From assembly GCF_002879645.1 (NCBI RefSeq), contig NZ_PNRE01000087.1, positions 1 to 38,944 of the forward strand: DNA of 38,944 nucleotides, read 5' to 3'. Under the pieces are notes generated by a model. The model had not been told where the DNA came from. It saw only the letters and a list, made by a program, of their open reading frames with translations, and did not search any database. Numbering within the stretch: the first letter of the stretch is position 1; each line of letters starts with the position of its first letter. Both the position numbers and the translations under genes were made by a program. Of the stretch, positions 1 to 8,419 are shown piece after piece. This stretch comes from Halomonas heilongjiangensis. Its GTDB lineage: Bacteria; Pseudomonadota; Gammaproteobacteria; Pseudomonadales; Halomonadaceae.

Positions 1-1437
1 CCCATCCGCCGCACCAAGATCGTCGCCACCCTGGGCCCGGCCAGCGACCGCGACGGCGTGCTGGAGGCGATGATCGCCGCCGGCGTCGACGTGGTGCGCC
101 TCAATTTCTCCCACGGCAGTGCCGACGACCATCGCCGCCGCCTCACCGCGGTGCGCGAGATCGCCGCGCGCCTGGGCCGCAGCGTCGCCGCCCTCGGCGA
201 CCTGCAGGGGCCCAAGATCCGCATCGCCCGCTTCCGCGACGGCGCCGTCGACCTCGAGGAGGGCCAGCCCTTCGTCCTCGACATGGCCCTCGACGCCAAC
301 GCCGGCGACGCCACCCGGGTCGGCTGCGACTACAAGACCCTGGCCGATGACGTCGTTCCCGGCGACCGCCTGCTGCTCGACGACGGCCGCCTGGTGCTCG
401 ACGTCAACCGCGTCGCCGACCACCTGATCCACACCTCGGTGGTGGTCGGCGGCCGGCTCTCCAACAACAAGGGCATCAACAAGCAGGGCGGCGGCCTCTC
501 GGCCCCGGCGCTCACCGACAAGGATCGCGCCGACCTCGAGACCGCCATCGACATCGGCGTCGACTACCTGGCGGTGTCCTTCCCGCGCAGCGCCGCCGAC
601 ATGCGCGAGGCCCGGGCGTTACTGGGCGAGGCGGGCAAGGAGATCGGCCTGGTCGCCAAGCTCGAGCGCGCCGAGGCCGTCGCCGACGAGGCGACGCTCG
701 ACGGCATCATCGAGGCCAGCGAGGCGGTGATGGTGGCCCGCGGCGACCTCGGCGTGGAGATCGGCGATGCCCAGCTGATCGGCATCCAGAAGCGCATCAT
801 CAAGCGCGCCCGGGCGCTCAACCGCGCGGTGATCACCGCCACCCAGATGATGGAATCGATGATCGAGTCGCCGTTGCCGACCCGCGCCGAGGTGTTCGAC
901 GTGGCCAACGCCGTGCTCGACGGCACCGACGCGGTGATGCTCTCGGCCGAGACCGCCGCCGGCGACTTCCCGGTGGAGACCATCGAGGCCATGGACCGGG
1001 TCTGCCTGGGCGCCGAGCGCGAGCGCATCGCCCAGGAGTCGGGGCACCGCATCCACGAGGGCTTCACCCAGATCGACGAGACCATCGCCCTGTCGGCGAT
1101 GTACGCCGCCAACCACCTCGCCGGGGTGGCCGCCATCGCCTGCATGACCGCCTCCGGCTACACGCCGCTGATCGCCTCGCGGATCCGCTCGGGGCTGCCG
1201 ATCGTCGGCCTCGGCCACAGCCCCATCGCCCAGCGGCGCATGGCGCTCTATCGCGGGGTGGTCTCGCTGCCCTTCGACACCAGCGAGATGAGCGCCACCG
1301 AGGTCAACGACCGGGCGCTGGCGCTGCTGGTGGAGAAAGGCATTGCCGAGCCCGGCGATCATGTCATCCTGACCCGGGGCGATCACATGAACGCCCATGG
1401 CGGCACCAACACCCTGAAGATCCTCGATGTGACGTAG
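1..1437 (+). CDS. pyk: Pyruvate kinase (5' end outside window)
   Basis: Catalyses the last step of glycolysis, phosphoenolpyruvate plus ADP to pyruvate plus ATP, in the cytoplasm. The reading frame is open from base 1, and the first residues ([15 protein letters not shown]) match the usual N-terminus of the family, so only a few codons are missing. Visible motifs are [16 protein letters not shown], the active-site lysine motif [11 protein letters not shown] (about residue 220), [18 protein letters not shown] and the [14 protein letters not shown] segment [11 protein letters not shown]. The 478 codons present match the usual length of about 475-480. The last third is the C-terminal regulatory-type domain. 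The next gene begins about 135 bases downstream, after a large hairpin, so pyk is probably a separate transcription unit. Family assignment is secure; the isozyme type (PykA or PykF) is not decided. Confidence 0.97.
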   Translation, partial: PIRRTKIVATLGPASDRDGVLEAMIAAGVDVVRLNFSHGSADDHRRRLTAVREIAARLGRSVAALGDLQGPKIRIARFRDGAVDLEEGQPFVLDMALDANAGDATRVGCDYKTLADDVVPGDRLLLDDGRLVLDVNRVADHLIHTSVVVGGRLSNNKGINKQGGGLSAPALTDKDRADLETAIDIGVDYLAVSFPRSAADMREARALLGEAGKEIGLVAKLERAEAVADEATLDGIIEASEAVMVARGDLGVEIGDAQLIGIQKRIIKRARALNRAVITATQMMESMIESPLPTRAEVFDVANAVLDGTDAVMLSAETAAGDFPVETIEAMDRVCLGAERERIAQESGHRIHEGFTQIDETIALSAMYAANHLAGVAAIACMTASGYTPLIASRIRSGLPIVGLGHSPIAQRRMALYRGVVSLPFDTSEMSATEVNDRALALLVEKGIAEPGDHVILTRGDHMNAHGGTNTLKILDVT

Positions 1438-1486
1438 CGGGGAACGGCGCCGATCGAGCCGGCTTGGCCTACGCTTAGGCTAGGTA

Positions 1487-1539
1487 GCCTGTCGGATGCG
1501 ACTGCTCATCGCAGCAGATGAGCGTTGCGTCCGACAGGC
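1487..1539. other. Long near-perfect hairpin between pyk and the REC-GDH gene
   Basis: Bases 1487-1510 pair with 1517-1539 around the six-base loop GCAGCA. About 23 base pairs form, with two G-T wobbles and a single bulged T at 1503. The outer ten pairs are GCCTGTCGGA/TCCGACAGGC. No T-run follows, so it is not a textbook intrinsic terminator. It lies 34 bases before the ATG of the next gene and could end pyk transcription, stabilise an mRNA end or be a small repeat element. Confidence 0.7.
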
Positions 1540-1572
1540 GGCCAGGATCGGCTCACTGCGAGGGCTCCGAGT

Positions 1573-3222
1573 ATGCCCGATCTCCCCATTCGGCTGCTGC
1601 TGATCGAAGACAACCCGCTGCATAGCCGCCTGGTGCAACAACTGCTCCAGGCCGACGCCCAATTGCAGTGCGCGGTCGAGGCCGTGGAGCGTCTCGACGA
1701 GGGACTGACCCGGCTCGCCAAGGGCAACGTGGATCTGGTGCTGCTCGACCTGGTGCTGCCGGATAGCCAGGAACTGGAGACCCTGTGGCGGGTGCGCCTG
1801 GTGGCGCCCCAGGTGCCGGTGATCATCCTCACCGGCCTCGACGACGTCAAGCTGGCGGCGCGGGCGGTGGAGTCGGGGGCCTATGACTACCTGGTCAAGT
1901 CGCACCTCAAGGGCGCCTCCCTGGGGCGTGCCGTGCGTTATACCCTGGGCCGGGCGCGGGCCCGGGGGGGCGAGTGGGACTCCCCGATGTTCCGCCTGGC
2001 CCAGCAGCAGTTCCTCAAGGCCTCCCAGTACATGAACCTGGATGACAATATTCGTCAGCGCCTGCTGTTCCCCCAGCGTGCCCAGATGGTCTCCTTTCCT
2101 TTCCTCCGCGACGACCGCAGCCAGGTGGAGACGGTGTTTGGCTACCGGGTACAGCACGTCCTCACCATGGGGCCGACCAAGGGCGGGATTCGCTATCACC
2201 AGGACGTCGACCTCGGCGAGGTGGCTGCCCTGGCGATGTGGATGACCTGGAAGTGCGCCCTGATGCGATTGCCCTTCGGCGGCGCCAAGGGCGGGGTGAG
2301 GGTGGATCCCACCACCCTCAGCAAGTCGGAGCTGCAGCGCCTGACGCGGCGCTATACCACCGAGATCATCGACATGATCGGTCCGGACAAGGACATCCCC
2401 GCCCCGGACCTGGGCACCGACGAGCAGGTCATGGCCTGGCTGATGGACACCTACAGCCAGCAGGTCGGCCACACGGTGCCCACCGTGGTCACCGGCAAGC
2501 CGGTGGTGCTGGGGGGCTCCCTGGGGCGCAAGGAGGCCACCGGCCGCGGCCTGGTCTACCTGATCGAGGCGTCGGCGGCACACCTGGGGCTGGAGCTCGC
2601 CGGGGCGACCGCGGTGGTTCAGGGGTTTGGCAACGTGGGCAGCCACGCCGCACGTTTCCTCGCCGAGCTGGGGGTCCGCATCATCGGGGTCGGCGATGCC
2701 TCCACCTCCCTCTATCGTCGCGCAGGGCTCCCGGTGGAGGCGCTGCTGGGTCATGTCGCCGAGCATCGGGTGCTGGCCGGCTACCGCGAGGCGGAGACGA
2801 TCGACAGCGGCGAACTCCTCGAGCTCGACTGCGACATCCTGGTGCTGGCGGCGCTGCAGAACCAGGTCACCGTGGAGAACGCCGCCCAGATCAGTTGCCG
2901 GTTGCTCGCCGAGGGGGCCAATGGGCCGACCATGCTCGAGGCCGACGAGATGCTTCACGAGCGCGGCATCTTCGTGCTGCCCGATATCCTCGGCAACGCC
3001 GGGGGGGTGACGGTCTCCTACTTCGAATGGGTGCAGGGCATGCAGAACTTCACCTGGACGCTGGACGAGATCAACGAGCGGCTCAAGGCGACCCTGCTCG
3101 ATGCCTTCCAGCGCACCCTGGCGCGGGCGCAGGCGAAACGGATCGACATGCGCACGGCGGCACTGATCGAAGGGGTGTCGCGGGTCACCGAAGCCAAGCT
3201 GCTGCGCGGCGTCTTTCCCTAG
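1573..3222 (+). CDS. Response-regulator receiver domain fused to glutamate dehydrogenase
   Basis: The protein is 549 residues from the ATG at 1573, which has AGGG eight bases upstream; a TTG 48 bases earlier is less likely. Residues 6-125 are a complete receiver domain: acidic residues E12/D13, phospho-acceptor D59 in VDLVLLD, T87 in IILTG and K109 in YLVKS. From about residue 140 there is a full-length Glu/Leu/Phe/Val dehydrogenase: PTKGGIRYH (201-209), catalytic lysine motif GGAKGG with K239, PAPDLGTD (276-283), Rossmann motif VQGFGNVG (349-356) and LPDILGNAGGV (469-479). The expected reaction is reversible oxidative deamination of glutamate to 2-oxoglutarate and ammonia. Receiver domains normally control DNA-binding or signalling outputs, so phosphorylation-dependent control of GDH is inferred. 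An internal ATG at 1987 (residue 139) could also give free GDH. The gene lies 42 bases before a hybrid kinase. Confidence 0.93.
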   Translation: MPDLPIRLLLIEDNPLHSRLVQQLLQADAQLQCAVEAVERLDEGLTRLAKGNVDLVLLDLVLPDSQELETLWRVRLVAPQVPVIILTGLDDVKLAARAVESGAYDYLVKSHLKGASLGRAVRYTLGRARARGGEWDSPMFRLAQQQFLKASQYMNLDDNIRQRLLFPQRAQMVSFPFLRDDRSQVETVFGYRVQHVLTMGPTKGGIRYHQDVDLGEVAALAMWMTWKCALMRLPFGGAKGGVRVDPTTLSKSELQRLTRRYTTEIIDMIGPDKDIPAPDLGTDEQVMAWLMDTYSQQVGHTVPTVVTGKPVVLGGSLGRKEATGRGLVYLIEASAAHLGLELAGATAVVQGFGNVGSHAARFLAELGVRIIGVGDASTSLYRRAGLPVEALLGHVAEHRVLAGYREAETIDSGELLELDCDILVLAALQNQVTVENAAQISCRLLAEGANGPTMLEADEMLHERGIFVLPDILGNAGGVTVSYFEWVQGMQNFTWTLDEINERLKATLLDAFQRTLARAQAKRIDMRTAALIEGVSRVTEAKLLRGVFP

Positions 3223-3264
3223 CCGCGCGGCCGTCGATCGGTCTGGAATGAAGGGGGGCGACGC

Positions 3265-6159
3265 ATGACCACGGAGCCCGAACGGCCGAGAGAGATAGCG
3301 CCCTGCTGCCTGCAGCGTCAGCAGCTGATCGAGGCGCTCGAGTCGATCTCCGAGGGCTTCACCCTCTACGATGCCGATGGCGTCCTGGTGGCCTGCAACT
3401 CCCGGTTCCGCGACTACTCGGGGGTGCCTGAGATGGTCAAGCCGGGGATGCGCTTCGAGGAGCTGATCCGCACCGTGGTGGAGCGCGGCATCATACGCGT
3501 CGGTGAGCGCACTCAGGAGGAGTGGATCGCCTGGCGCCTCGCCCAGCGCCGCAATCCGGGCGCGCCCTTCACGGTCTGCACCGGGGAGCGCAAGCTGCGT
3601 ATCAGCGAGCAGCGCACCGGTGACGGCGGCGTGGCGGCCATCTATACCGACATCACCGAGCTGGAGCTCCAGCGGGAGAACCTGGAGGCCCAGGTGAGGC
3701 TCACCGAGGAGGCCCAGGCCCGGGCCGAGGCGGCCCGCGACCAGCTCACCGAAGCGCTCGAGTCCATCGCCGAGGGCTTCGCGCTGTTCGATGCCGACGA
3801 CCGCCTGGTGCTCTACAACTCGCGCTTCAAGGAGCACTTCGTCAGGCCGGGCGATGTGGTCGAGCCGGGAATGCGATTCGAAGACCTGCTGCGGGCCGTG
3901 GTCGAGCGTGGCATGACGCCCTCGGGATATGCCACGAGCGAGGCCTGGGTCGCCGAACGCCTCGCCGCGCACCGCAACCCCAGCGCTCCCTATCAGTTTG
4001 CGCGCAGCGACGGGATGTGCGTCCAGATCAGCGAGCACCGTACCGGCGATGGTGGCTACGTCGCCGTCTATTCGGACATCACCGAGCTCGAGGAGCACCG
4101 CCACCGCCTGGAGGAGCGGGTCGAGGAACGTACCGCGGAGCTGCAGGCCGCCACCGTCGAGTTGCGCCGCTCCCAGGCCGAGTTGCGCCGCGCCCGGGAT
4201 GCGGCGGAAGAGGCCAGCCTGGCCAAGAGTGAGTTCCTGGCCAACATGAGCCACGAGATCCGTACGCCCATGAACGGCGTGATCGGCGTCGCCGAACTGC
4301 TCGAGCGTACCCCGCTCACCGAGCAGCAGGCCGAGTACGTGGCGATCATCCAGAAATCGGCGGACACGCTGCTGGGGCTGATCAACGATATCCTCGACTT
4401 CTCCAAGATCGAGGCAGGGCGGCTCGAGCTCGAGACGGTGGCCTTCCACCTGCGCGACACCCTGAGCGATACCCTGCAGACCCTGGCGCTGCGTGCCGAC
4501 GAGAAGGGGCTGGAGCTGGCGGTGCATATCCCGCCGGAGGTTCCCGACCGGCTGCTCGGCGATCCCGTGCGTCTGCGCCAGGTGGTGGTCAACCTGGTCG
4601 GTAACGCCATCAAGTTCACCGACACCGGCGAGGTGGTGGTGGACCTGGGGCTCGAGGCACTCGACGAGGACCGCGCGCGGATCGCCTTCGAGGTGCGCGA
4701 TACCGGCGTGGGCATTCCCGAGACGCAGCGCCAGCGGGTCTTCGAGGCCTTCGGCCAGGGGGACAGCTCCACGACTCGCCGCGATGGTGGCACCGGGCTG
4801 GGGCTCTCCATCGCCGCCCAGCTGGTCGAGATGATGGGGGGGCGGATCCGGCTCGCCGGCGGCCCGGGCGGGCATGGCAGCAGCTTCTCGTTCAGCATCG
4901 CCTTTCGCCTGCCGGAGGCGCGGGACGAGGCTTCCCGGCAGCCGCTGGGGCTGCATGGACAGCGCGTGCTGGTGGTGGACGACAACCGCACCAACCGCAT
5001 GATCCTCCAGGAGATCCTGGCCAGTTGGGGGATGCGGCCCACGGTCGCCGCCAGTGGCCAGCGGGCGCTCGAGATCCTCGACCGGCACCGCGACGCTCCC
5101 TTCCCGCTGGCCCTGCTCGACGTGATGATGCCGGGCATGGACGGCTACACCCTGGCGGCACGGATGCGCGAGCGGCCCGAGTTCGCCGGGATGCGGATCC
5201 TGATGCTCTCCTCGGGCATGCGCGCCGGCGATGCTGCGCTGCGCCGGCGGTTGCAGATCTCGCGTCTGCTGATGAAGCCGGTCAAGCAGTCGGAGCTGTT
5301 GAATGCCGTCGCCGGGGCACTGGGCGTCGCCATGGCGAACGGCCAGGCGGTGCCCGTCTCCCATGCGCTTCCCGGCGACTGGAGCGCCCGGCGAGTGCTG
5401 CTGGTGGAGGACGGCCTCACCAACCAGCGGGTGGCCATCGACCTGCTGACCCAGCGCGGCCACGAGGTCGAGTTGGCCTGCAATGGTGCCGAAGCCCTCG
5501 ACGCCGTCGAGCGGCAAGCGTTCGATGTGGTATTGATGGACATCCACATGCCGGTGATGGACGGACTCGCCGCCTCCCGGGCGATTCGCGAACGAGAGCG
5601 CGAGAGCGGTGAGCACGTGCCGATCGTCGCGATGACCGCCAGTGCCACCAAGGAGGATCGGGAGCGCTGCCTGGCCGCGGGCATGGACGACTATGTCACC
5701 AAGCCGTTCCGGGCCGCCGAGCTGTTCCGGGTCGTCGAGGCGCCGGCGCCCGGCGGGGCGTCGCCTGCGCCTGCGGTGTCGACGGACGATGCGCCGGGCG
5801 GTGATGTCGAGGCGGCGCTCCCCTGCCTGGATCGAGAGGACGCGCTGCGGCGCCTCGAGGGCAACCGCGAACTGCTGGACGAGATGGTCGAGCTGTTCCT
5901 CGAGGAGTGCCCCCGGCTGATGCTGGAGATCGAGGAGGCCATCGCCCGGGACGACGCCGCGACCCTGCGCCGGGCGGCTCATACCCTCAAGGGATCGGCC
6001 CTGGTCGTCGGTGGTCAGGCGCTCGGGGGCGCGGCGCAGCGCCTCGAGGCGCTGGCGAGGTCGGGGGATCTGGCGGCTGCCGGCGAGGCCTTCGGTACCC
6101 TGGAGAGCCGCGCAAGCGAGCTACGGACGGCCCTCGATGGCTTTTCAGGAGAGCAATGA
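3265..6159 (+). CDS. Soluble hybrid histidine kinase: PAS-PAS-HisKA-HATPase-REC-REC-Hpt
   Basis: A 964-residue multistep phosphorelay kinase. Two tandem, clearly related PAS-7-like modules (about 21-135 and 161-275) share EALESI-EGF, PGMRFE and RTGDGG. A coiled coil (about 275-320) leads to HisKA, with H330 in [14 protein letters not shown]. The ATPase has N-box [10 protein letters not shown] (443-452), DTGVGI (479-484) and GGTGLGLSI (508-516). Receiver 1 has D619 and K671, and receiver 2 has D759 and K813. The C-terminal Hpt has H906 in AAHTLKGSA. No signal peptide or membrane segment is seen, so it should sense a cytoplasmic cue. A GGGGGGCG element precedes the ATG. It lies 42 bases after REC-GDH and its TGA overlaps the next start, indicating one operon. 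No DNA-binding response regulator lies nearby, so REC-GDH is the closest candidate receiver partner. This partnership is inference. Confidence 0.93.
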   Translation: MTTEPERPREIAPCCLQRQQLIEALESISEGFTLYDADGVLVACNSRFRDYSGVPEMVKPGMRFEELIRTVVERGIIRVGERTQEEWIAWRLAQRRNPGAPFTVCTGERKLRISEQRTGDGGVAAIYTDITELELQRENLEAQVRLTEEAQARAEAARDQLTEALESIAEGFALFDADDRLVLYNSRFKEHFVRPGDVVEPGMRFEDLLRAVVERGMTPSGYATSEAWVAERLAAHRNPSAPYQFARSDGMCVQISEHRTGDGGYVAVYSDITELEEHRHRLEERVEERTAELQAATVELRRSQAELRRARDAAEEASLAKSEFLANMSHEIRTPMNGVIGVAELLERTPLTEQQAEYVAIIQKSADTLLGLINDILDFSKIEAGRLELETVAFHLRDTLSDTLQTLALRADEKGLELAVHIPPEVPDRLLGDPVRLRQVVVNLVGNAIKFTDTGEVVVDLGLEALDEDRARIAFEVRDTGVGIPETQRQRVFEAFGQGDSSTTRRDGGTGLGLSIAAQLVEMMGGRIRLAGGPGGHGSSFSFSIAFRLPEARDEASRQPLGLHGQRVLVVDDNRTNRMILQEILASWGMRPTVAASGQRALEILDRHRDAPFPLALLDVMMPGMDGYTLAARMRERPEFAGMRILMLSSGMRAGDAALRRRLQISRLLMKPVKQSELLNAVAGALGVAMANGQAVPVSHALPGDWSARRVLLVEDGLTNQRVAIDLLTQRGHEVELACNGAEALDAVERQAFDVVLMDIHMPVMDGLAASRAIRERERESGEHVPIVAMTASATKEDRERCLAAGMDDYVTKPFRAAELFRVVEAPAPGGASPAPAVSTDDAPGGDVEAALPCLDREDALRRLEGNRELLDEMVELFLEECPRLMLEIEEAIARDDAATLRRAAHTLKGSALVVGGQALGGAAQRLEALARSGDLAAAGEAFGTLESRASELRTALDGFSGEQ

Positions 6160-7415
6160 TGAGCGAGATGCCGACAGCGCCGACGAGCTGGCGCTGCGAC
6201 AAGGGAACGGTCGAGACGGCCCCCGATCTGCTGAGCGGGGTCAGCCTGCCGGCGGCGGTGGTGTTCGAGACGCCCCTGGCCCACAACCTGGCGTGGATGC
6301 AGCGCTTCGCTTCCGAGCACGGGGCGCGCCTGGCGCCGCACGGCAAGACCACCATGACCCCGGCGCTGTTCCGGCGCCAGCTCGAGGCCGGCGCCTGGGG
6401 CATCACCCTGGCCACGGCGGCCCAGTGCCGGGCCGCCTTCGCGCACGGCATGGCGCGGCTGCTGATGGCCAACCAACTGGTCGGGGAGGCCAACATGGCG
6501 ATCGTTGCCGACTTGGTCGAGGCGGGAGCCGACTTCTACTGCGTCGTCGATCATGCCGACAACGTACGCCAGTTGGGGCGCTACTTCGCGGCTCGGGACC
6601 TGCGCCTGCAGGTGCTGATCGAACTAGGCGTCAAAGGCGGCCGCTGTGGCTGCCGCGATCACGACCAGGTGATGGCGCTGGGTGAGCTGATCGACGCCGA
6701 GCCGGCGCTGGTGCTGGCCGGGCTCGAGGGCTACGAGGGGGTGGTGTACGGCCCCGACCCGGTGCATGCCGTCCGCGACTATGCCTGGCAACTGGTCGAG
6801 GCGGCCCAGGCGCTGGACCACGATGGCCTGATCGAGCTGCATGAGCCGCTGATCACCGCCTCGGGGTCGGCCTGGTACGACCTGATCGCCCAGGTGTTCC
6901 GCGAGGCGCACCTGGGCGCCCACTTCGTGCCGGTGCTACGCCCGGGCTGCTATGTGGTGCACGACCACGGGCTCTATCGCGAGGCCCAGCATGAGGTACT
7001 GGGCCGCCGCCCGGAGCTGGAGCGGGGCCTCGAGCCGGCCCTGGAGGTGTTCGCCCAGATACAGTCGCTGCCCGAGCCGGGGCTGGCCATCGTCGCCATG
7101 GGGCGTCGCGACGTCGGCGGCGACCGATTGCCCGAGCCGCTGCGGCGTTACCGCGAGGGCGGCTCCCCCCGCAAGTCGCTGTCGGTGGCCGGCGTGGAGG
7201 TGGTCAAGCTGATGGACCAGCACGCCTTCCTGCGATTGCCCCGGGGCGATGAGGAGGACGAGGAGGACGGCGAGCCGATCCGCAACGGGGTGCGTGTGGG
7301 CGATATCATCGCCTTCGGTGTCTCGCACCCCTGCCTGACCTTCGACAAGTGGCGCTGCATCTGCCTGGCGAACGAACGCCTCGAGGTGACCGAGGAAATG
7401 ATCACCTGCTTCTGA
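6159..7415 (+). CDS. PLP-dependent amino-acid deaminase, D-serine dehydratase-like (DSD1 family)
   Basis: The protein is 418 residues, with an N-terminal alanine-racemase-type TIM barrel and a C-terminal D-serine-dehydratase-like domain. The PLP lysine is most likely K63 in LAPHGKTTMTP. The C-terminal FGVSHPCLTFDKW contains the His-x-Cys pair (H390, C392) that binds zinc in eukaryotic-type D-serine dehydratases. The expected reaction is deamination of a D-serine- or D-threonine-like or 3-hydroxy amino acid to a 2-oxo acid and ammonia; the substrate cannot be read from sequence. AGGAG (6147-6151) fits the ATG at 6159 better than the one at 6156. Either start overlaps the kinase stop, so translation is probably coupled. 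The acidic stretch EEDEEDGE near residue 365 is a local low-complexity loop. Context ties it to the REC-GDH/kinase unit and to the GntR gene downstream. Confidence 0.85.
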   Translation: MSEMPTAPTSWRCDKGTVETAPDLLSGVSLPAAVVFETPLAHNLAWMQRFASEHGARLAPHGKTTMTPALFRRQLEAGAWGITLATAAQCRAAFAHGMARLLMANQLVGEANMAIVADLVEAGADFYCVVDHADNVRQLGRYFAARDLRLQVLIELGVKGGRCGCRDHDQVMALGELIDAEPALVLAGLEGYEGVVYGPDPVHAVRDYAWQLVEAAQALDHDGLIELHEPLITASGSAWYDLIAQVFREAHLGAHFVPVLRPGCYVVHDHGLYREAQHEVLGRRPELERGLEPALEVFAQIQSLPEPGLAIVAMGRRDVGGDRLPEPLRRYREGGSPRKSLSVAGVEVVKLMDQHAFLRLPRGDEEDEEDGEPIRNGVRVGDIIAFGVSHPCLTFDKWRCICLANERLEVTEEMITCF

Positions 7416-7465
7416 GCTCGCCGGGACATCGTGCCGGGCCAAGTGGTAATGAGGCGAAGTCATTT

Positions 7466-7475
7466 TTGTATACAA
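7466..7475. promoter_or_regulatory. Palindromic GntR/FCD-type operator candidate
   Basis: TTGTATACAA is a perfect 10-bp palindrome inside an AT-rich patch that stands out from the surrounding GC-rich DNA. It lies 78 bases before the start of the GntR/FCD gene. FCD-type GntR regulators commonly bind short palindromes of the form TNGTATACNA. The overlapping TACAAT resembles a -10 element. Autoregulation of the downstream gntR is the simplest reading. Confidence 0.5.
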
Positions 7476-7553
7476 TGAATCGACGGGCTGTAGTCAGCCG
7501 CGAGGAAACATGCGAAGGTGCGTGCGAGGGCAAGTTAGAGAGATGAGGGCATC

Positions 7554-8288
7554 ATGAGCAACGCCTGGCAGGAAGACGTGCAGGCCGCCGTGGCGGCGGG
7601 CATACGTATCAGCGATCAGCATATCGTCGACAAGGTGCGCCGGGCGGTGCTGACCCAGCGCCTGCCCCCGGGCACCCGCCTGCCCGAGGTGACCCTCGGC
7701 GAGGTCTTCGGGGTGAGCCGTTCGGTGGTCCGCAAGGCGCTGACCCGGCTCGCCGCCGACCACGTGGTCGACCAGCGCCCGAACCAGGTCGCCCGGGTGC
7801 GTGCCCCCAGCATCGAGGAGACCCGGGAAACCTTCGCCGCCCGGCGCCTGGTGGAGGGCGAAGTGGTGGCACTGCTCGCCGGCCAGCTCGACGACGCGGC
7901 GCAGCTGGCACTGGAACAGGAGGCGCAGCGCGAGATCGAGGCTCACCGGCGTGGCGACGAGCCGGCGCGCATCGAGCACTCCCTGGCCCTGCACCACCGC
8001 TTGGCCGAGCTGTCGCCGAATCGCGTGCTCGGCGCCATGCTCACCGACCTGATCCTGCGCACCTCGATCGTCATCGCCCTCTACAAGCGTCCGTCGCTCG
8101 CCTCCTGTTACCTGGATGGCGATCACCCCCGGCTGCTGACGCAGCTGCGTGCCGGCGAGCCGGAGCGGGCGCGTGAGGTGGTCGACGAGCACCTGCGGGC
8201 GCTGGAGAACCTGCTCGACCTCGGCCCCCGGGAGACCGAGACCGACCTGATGGCGATTCTCGGCCGGCCGAGTCCAGCCGAGGCCTGA
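7554..8288 (+). CDS. GntR-family transcriptional regulator, FCD subfamily
   Basis: The protein is 244 residues. The N-terminal winged helix-turn-helix (about 18-85) contains PPGTRLPEVTLGEVFGVSRSVVRKALTRL, read in two parts: the GntR linker PPGTRLPE and the recognition region VSRSVVRKAL. The C-terminal FCD domain (about 90-225) is all-helical and retains histidines expected for metal or ligand binding, in SLALHHRLAEL and VVDEHLRALE. FCD regulators usually respond to small organic acids or amino-acid derivatives. GAGGGC lies a few bases before the ATG. The deaminase gene upstream on the same strand is the likely functional neighbour, and the palindrome at 7466-7475 the likely binding site. The effector is unknown. 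Confidence 0.92.
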   Translation: MSNAWQEDVQAAVAAGIRISDQHIVDKVRRAVLTQRLPPGTRLPEVTLGEVFGVSRSVVRKALTRLAADHVVDQRPNQVARVRAPSIEETRETFAARRLVEGEVVALLAGQLDDAAQLALEQEAQREIEAHRRGDEPARIEHSLALHHRLAELSPNRVLGAMLTDLILRTSIVIALYKRPSLASCYLDGDHPRLLTQLRAGEPERAREVVDEHLRALENLLDLGPRETETDLMAILGRPSPAEA

Positions 8289-8310
8289 CCCGGGCTTGAC
8301 CGGGGTCAGG
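8284..8310 (+). terminator. Hairpin at the end of the GntR gene
   Basis: CCTGACCCGG (8284-8293) pairs with CCGGGGTCAGG (8300-8310), with one extra base on the 3' arm and a six-base loop. It overlaps the gntR stop codon. No T-run follows, so termination by this hairpin alone is uncertain. Confidence 0.4.
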
Positions 8311-8398
8311 GCGAGGCCCCCCGTTGGCGGTTCCGCCTTGTCGGCATCGGCGCGCTGGCCGACAATGCCGTCATCGGCGGCCCGGAAGCCGCCTCGCC
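8310..8398 (+). other. Potentially structured leader upstream of modA
   Basis: GGCGAGGC (8310-8317) is perfectly complementary to GCCTCGCC (8391-8398). Inside this pair, TTGTCGGC (8338-8345) pairs with GCCGACAA (8358-8365), and GGCGGC (8376-8381) can pair with GCCGCC (8388-8393). The last pairing uses bases that the outer stem also needs, so two alternative folds exist. The element ends 22 bases before the modA ATG. It might be an RNA switch or chance pairing in GC-rich DNA. Confidence 0.35.
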
Positions 8399-8419
8399 AG
8401 CGGATCACCGAGGGACGCG

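Noticed and set aside
1525..1572. TTG start 16 codons upstream for the REC-GDH gene
   Set aside because: It lies inside the long hairpin, has no ribosome-binding site, and adds residues before the canonical start of a receiver domain.
1480..5982. A 1500-codon open frame on the minus strand
   Set aside because: It is the mirror of the REC-GDH and hybrid kinase genes, a common effect of high GC. Its translation is low-complexity (H, G, Q, R-rich) with no domain, while the plus strand carries clear motifs.
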